A DNA stretch of 9,631 nt from Bacillota bacterium (lineage in GTDB: Bacteria > Bacillota_I > Bacilli_A > MOL361 > Turicibacteraceae): contig DNGE01000134.1 in the NCBI GenBank assembly GCA_003486705.1, forward strand, positions 8,325 through 17,955, in the 5' to 3' direction. The notes beneath the pieces are model-generated. The model had not been told where the DNA came from and ran no database searches. It saw only the letters and a program-made list of their open reading frames with translations. This document shows positions 7,031 through 9,631 of the stretch, in pieces; position 1 is the stretch's first letter, and each line of letters opens with the position of its first letter. Position numbers and translations under genes: made by a program.

Positions 7031-7059
7031 TTGACATAAAATGTCGACATCTTTATAAT
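7031..7059 (+). promoter_or_regulatory. Consensus sigma-A promoter of the LacI-family gene
   Basis: TTGACA at 7031-7036 and TATAAT at 7054-7059 with a 17-base spacer match both hexamers exactly. It begins 22 bases after the MATE stop codon, so the repressor gene has its own promoter. Such a strong promoter for a repressor usually implies negative control. Confidence 0.88.
7041..7050. promoter_or_regulatory. ATGTCGACAT palindrome in the repressor promoter
   Basis: A perfect, CG-centred 10-bp palindrome lies within the promoter spacer, the same arrangement as the operator in the amylase promoter, which suggests autoregulation. The half-site differs (ATGT against GAAA). A second, overlapping inverted repeat, GACAT-AAA-ATGTC, covers 7033-7045, and an extra TGACAT is at 7022-7027. 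The binding protein is unknown. Confidence 0.45.
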
Positions 7060-7113
7060 AAAGAGGTAACGATTACATATTTACATTTTATGAAAAATAC
7101 AGAGGTGTTTAGG

Positions 7114-8085
7114 GTGGCGAATATAAAGGATGTTGCAAAGCTTGCAAATGTTTCGGTCGCAACAGTTTCGCGTGTTATTAATAGTAAAGGTTACGTTAAT
7201 GAACACACGAAAGAGTTAGTGCTAAAGGCAATTGACGAGTTAAATTATGTGCCGAATGAAATTGCGCGATCGCTATATCGCAAATCATCAAAAATTATTG
7301 GGGTTATCATTCCGGATTTAAAGAACGAATTCTTTAATGACATGATTGAAGGAATGGAAGAAGTTATCTTACAAAATGGTTATAAAACGATGTTATGTAC
7401 ATCAAAAGAAAACATTGAACGCGAAAAAGAATACTTACAAATCTTTTTAACTAATAAAATTGACGGGTTAATCTTATGTTCAAACTCGCCAGATATTGCG
7501 TCTTTTATTAATCTAGACATTCCAATTGTTTCATTAGACCGTATTATTAGCAAAGATATTCCATCTGTTACATCAGATAACTACATGGGTGGAATCTTAG
7601 CTGCCAATCGTTTAATTGCAGCGGGATGTAAAAATGTGGTTCAATTCCGTGGACCTTCAACAGTTGCACCAGCAAATGAGCGTTGCAATGCGTTCTTAGA
7701 AACAATGAACAAGGATTTATCTGTTCGTGTTCATACGCTTGAACTTGAGTTTAACGAAAATGATAATTATGAAATTTATAAATTCTTAATTACGCATCCT
7801 CAAATCGATGGAATCTTTACAGCAAGTGATGTCATCGCAGCTCAATGTATCCGTAACTTAAAAAAATTAGGACGCTCTGTTCCAAATGACGTTCAAATTA
7901 TTGGTTACGATAACATTAGCTTATGTGAATTAACGGATCCAACGATTACAACAATTGCCCAACCCATTACATCAATGGGACAAATTGCGGCAGAAACATT
8001 ATTTAAATTAATTAATCAAGAAGACATTGAGCAACGTCATATCAGCTTACCTGTTGAACTGATTGAGCGCGAATCAACAAAATAA
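7114..8085 (+). CDS. LacI/GalR-family transcriptional repressor
   Basis: A 323-residue sugar-responsive DNA-binding protein. The N-terminus is a textbook LacI helix-turn-helix (ANIKDVAKLANVSVATVSRVIN), followed by the hinge helix NEIARSLYRK, whose leucine normally inserts at the central CG of the operator. A periplasmic-binding-protein-like effector domain starts around KIIGVIIPDLKNEFF and runs to the end, with VSLDR, SDNYMGG and IGYDN motifs typical of the family. I chose the GTG at 7114 because AGAGGTG lies six bases upstream and it puts the helix-turn-helix at residue 2. The ATG at 7090, eight codons earlier, has no site at proper spacing. The recognition helix VSVATVSRVIN resembles that of GalR. 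It likely represses the amylase operon and perhaps itself; the inducer, perhaps maltose or a maltodextrin, is inferred from neighbours only. Confidence 0.92.
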   Translation: MANIKDVAKLANVSVATVSRVINSKGYVNEHTKELVLKAIDELNYVPNEIARSLYRKSSKIIGVIIPDLKNEFFNDMIEGMEEVILQNGYKTMLCTSKENIEREKEYLQIFLTNKIDGLILCSNSPDIASFINLDIPIVSLDRIISKDIPSVTSDNYMGGILAANRLIAAGCKNVVQFRGPSTVAPANERCNAFLETMNKDLSVRVHTLELEFNENDNYEIYKFLITHPQIDGIFTASDVIAAQCIRNLKKLGRSVPNDVQIIGYDNISLCELTDPTITTIAQPITSMGQIAAETLFKLINQEDIEQRHISLPVELIERESTK

Positions 8086-8086
8086 T

Positions 8087-8120
8087 AAAAAGTTCAGACT
8101 TAATCGTCTGAACTTTTTTT
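8087..8120 (+). terminator. Intrinsic terminator of the repressor gene, probably bidirectional
   Basis: AAAAAGTTCAGAC (8087-8099) pairs perfectly with GTCTGAACTTTTT (8106-8118) around a TTAATC loop and runs into a seven-T tract. It starts one base after the stop codon. The A-run on the 5' side means the same hairpin can also stop transcripts of the convergent minus-strand gene, which ends 26 bases away. Confidence 0.92.
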
Positions 8121-8145
8121 ATTCCTTTATTAGCGATTTTCCCCA

Positions 8146-8844
8146 TTAGTCTGCTTTTAACCCATTTTGAGCGATATTCATCCAACGGTCGTGATAAACA
8201 CGGTCATAATCTTTTGTACAGCGATAAACAGCGTCTAAATCACTACTCTTTTTAATGCCTAACTTCACTACTTTGTAATCAAAATCCTGTAAGCTCTCAT
8301 AGGTATCCCCATTGATATCATCGCCTCCACCACCATTTAAATTCACCTTCGTTCCATCAGTTAAAGTAATTTGATAATTCAATTCACTTTTATAGATTGG
8401 CGAATAGATTTTAACCTCGACGACATCAGTGTAATGATAAGATGTCCCAAGTGGTGATAATGGCCTCACAACAAAGATTTCATCACTTGCCACAAATACA
8501 ACTTGTGTACATGATACATAAAGACAAGCTATCACAACGATTGCTATTAATAATTTTGATTTATGCCACACGGGTTGAATCAAACCATATGCGGCCGTCA
8601 GTTCAGACTCCAACGCAAAATTTAACCCACTCTGTTTTTTTACCGTGTGATGATATTTAACTAAGAAGAATCCTACTAATACATAAACCGTGACAATGGC
8701 AATAATAAAGGCTGAGTCACTAACACTATAAAAAATATAATCCACTTGATAAATCAGTGCAGGTAAGATGCTAATCAAAACAGCCATTCCTAAAAAAATA
8801 ACTAATAATAACGTAATTAACCCTACCCCCTTTAATATCTTCAT
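8146..8844 (-). CDS. Membrane protein of unknown function with a PH-like cytoplasmic part
   Basis: I do not recognise this 232-residue protein. It has three hydrophobic segments: about 6-31, 43-64 and 97-114. A soluble C-terminal part (about 115-232) has beta-rich blocks such as VVFVASDEIFVVRPLSP, YHYTDVVEVKIYS and YQITLTDGTKVNLNG, spaced as in bacterial PH-like domains; that fold assignment is a guess from pattern. A GGGGDDINGD turn at about 171-180 looks flexible. The ATG follows AGGGG by eight bases. A minus-strand promoter at 8880-8908 reads into it, and it shares the bidirectional terminator with the repressor gene. No sugar-related role is indicated, and it is probably a separate unit. 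Confidence 0.75.
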   Translation of the reverse strand: MKILKGVGLITLLLVIFLGMAVLISILPALIYQVDYIFYSVSDSAFIIAIVTVYVLVGFFLVKYHHTVKKQSGLNFALESELTAAYGLIQPVWHKSKLLIAIVVIACLYVSCTQVVFVASDEIFVVRPLSPLGTSYHYTDVVEVKIYSPIYKSELNYQITLTDGTKVNLNGGGGDDINGDTYESLQDFDYKVVKLGIKKSSDLDAVYRCTKDYDRVYHDRWMNIAQNGLKAD

Positions 8845-8879
8845 TTATTTCGCCCCTAACTTAACTAAATCTTAAGTCT

Positions 8880-8908
8880 ATTATACGATGTCCCATGTAC
8901 TATTTTAA
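8880..8908 (-). promoter_or_regulatory. Promoter of the membrane protein gene
   Basis: Reading the minus strand, TTAAAA (8903-8908) and a perfect TATAAT (8880-8885) are 17 bases apart, about 36 bases upstream of the ATG. The -35 box matches four of six consensus bases. Confidence 0.65.
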
Positions 8909-8973
8909 CCACATAGTTCCAAGATTTTGCTGTCTTATGTCTAATTTATCTAATCTAATACAACTTCGAATGA

Positions 8974-9631
8974 CTTCAGATGAAATAGAGTCTGCTTATA
9001 AATCGGGAATCTCACGGAGAACATCGGCAAAAAGACACTGATGTATAGTTCAACTAACAGGGCACCGCGTTGAGAGAATTTAGAACTTAGATTCTTATAC
9101 GACTTTAAACAACCTCAGACAAGATAGAGTCTGCTTATAAATCGGGAATCTCACGGAGAACATCGGCAAAAAGACACCGATGTATAGTTCAACTAACAGG
9201 GCACCGCGTTGAGAGAATTTAGAACTTAGATTCTTATACGACTTTAATCACCCTCAGACAGGATAGTGTCTGCTTATAAATCGGGAATCTCACGGATAAC
9301 ATCGGCAAAAAGACGCCGATGTATAGTTCAACTAACAGGGCACCGCGTTGAGAGAATTTAGAACTTAGATTCTTATACGACTTTAATCAGCCTCAGACAA
9401 GATAGTGTCTGCTTATAAATCGGGAATCTCACGGATAACATCGGCAAAAAGACATCGATGTATAGTTCAACTAACAGGGCATCGCGTTGAGAGAATTTAG
9501 AACTTAGATTCTTATACGATTTTAATCAGCCTCAGACAAGATAGTGTCTGCTTATAAATCGGGAATCTCACGGATAACATCGGCAAAAAGACGCCGATGT
9601 ATAGTTCAACTAACAGGGCACCGCCCTGAGT
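8974..9631. repeat. Array of 139-bp tandem repeats, non-coding
   Basis: Taking TCTGCTTATAAAT as unit start, copies begin at 8991, 9130, 9269, 9408 and 9547, each exactly 139 bases apart. Four are complete and the fifth is cut by the window end after 85 bases. Copies are nearly identical. The differences fall at unit positions 28-29 (GA or TA), 46-49 (loop edge and 3' arm of a hairpin), 75, 112, and the junction at about 118-139. Left of 8991 similarity weakens: 8974-8990 matches clearly and 8958-8973 only loosely, a decayed edge copy. The unit length is not a multiple of three and no long reading frame crosses it, so it does not encode a repeat protein. Each unit has several potential hairpins. 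There are no CRISPR-like unique spacers, no transposase and no tRNA. I match it to no family I know. Confidence 0.93.
9299..9322 (+). other. Conserved hairpin in each 139-bp unit (copy 3 shown)
   Basis: ACATCGGC (9299-9306) pairs perfectly with GCCGATGT (9315-9322) around AAAAAGAC. The 5' arm is identical in all five copies. The 3' arm reads ACTGATGT, ACCGATGT, GCCGATGT, ATCGATGT and GCCGATGT in copies 1 to 5. Most changes keep pairing through a G-U pair or affect only the pair that closes the loop. No T-run follows, so it is not a terminator. Confidence 0.7.

Noticed and set aside
9065..9090. T-box-like AGGGCACCGCG motif in each repeat unit
   Set aside because: It resembles the flanks of the T-box AGGGTGGNACCGCG, but the TGGN bulge that binds the tRNA end is missing, and there is no specifier stem, terminator or downstream aminoacyl-tRNA gene. 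Probably coincidence.
9070..9105. A promoter inside each repeat unit (TTGAGA and TATACG)
   Set aside because: The two elements are 20 bases apart and TATACG is a poor -10 box; with 17-base spacing the -10 position is not credible.
8991..9546. Repeat protein encoded by the array
   Set aside because: A 139-base unit shifts frame in each copy, and stops occur within units; no long reading frame spans it.
8974..9631. CRISPR array
   Set aside because: The whole 139-base period is conserved; there are no short repeats separated by unique spacers, and no cas genes.

Overview
The window looks like chromosome of a low-GC, spore-forming member of the Firmicutes (Bacilli or a close relative such as Turicibacter). 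The reasons are AT-rich codon use, strong AGGAG-type ribosome binding sites, a YutD-family protein and a YunB-type sporulation protein. YutD and YunB genes lie near each other in Bacillus subtilis too. The genus is an inference, not something the sequence proves.

Layout. (1) Positions 21-1559, minus strand: a yutD-like gene and a yunB-like sporulation gene, separated by about 370 bases that contain a terminator hairpin and some unexplained inverted repeats. (2) Positions 1560-1844: a divergent control region with a good sigma-A promoter, a LacI-type operator in its spacer, and a structured leader. (3) Positions 1845-7008, plus strand: two tandem paralogous GH13 enzymes of the neopullulanase/cyclomaltodextrinase type, then a MATE-family transporter, with stem-loops in both gaps. 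(4) Positions 7031-8118: a LacI/GalR-family repressor gene with its own near-perfect promoter, a palindrome in the spacer and an intrinsic terminator. (5) Positions 8146-8844, minus strand: a three-segment membrane protein of unknown function. (6) Positions about 8974-9631: a non-coding array of 139-bp tandem repeats, four complete copies plus a fifth cut by the window end.

How it fits together. Both GH13 enzymes lack signal peptides, so they should degrade imported maltodextrins, cyclodextrins or pullulan fragments in the cytoplasm. The LacI-type protein is the natural candidate to repress the amylase promoter, where a TTGAAACGTTTCGA site fills most of the -35/-10 spacer. No sugar importer is visible. 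The MATE protein is the only transporter here and its link to sugar use is unproven.

The least explained part is the 139-bp array. It has almost invariant spacing, a unit length that is not a multiple of three, several potential hairpins per unit, and differences between copies that cluster in a few places, including one hairpin arm and its loop edge. It matches no RNA or repeat family that I can name.
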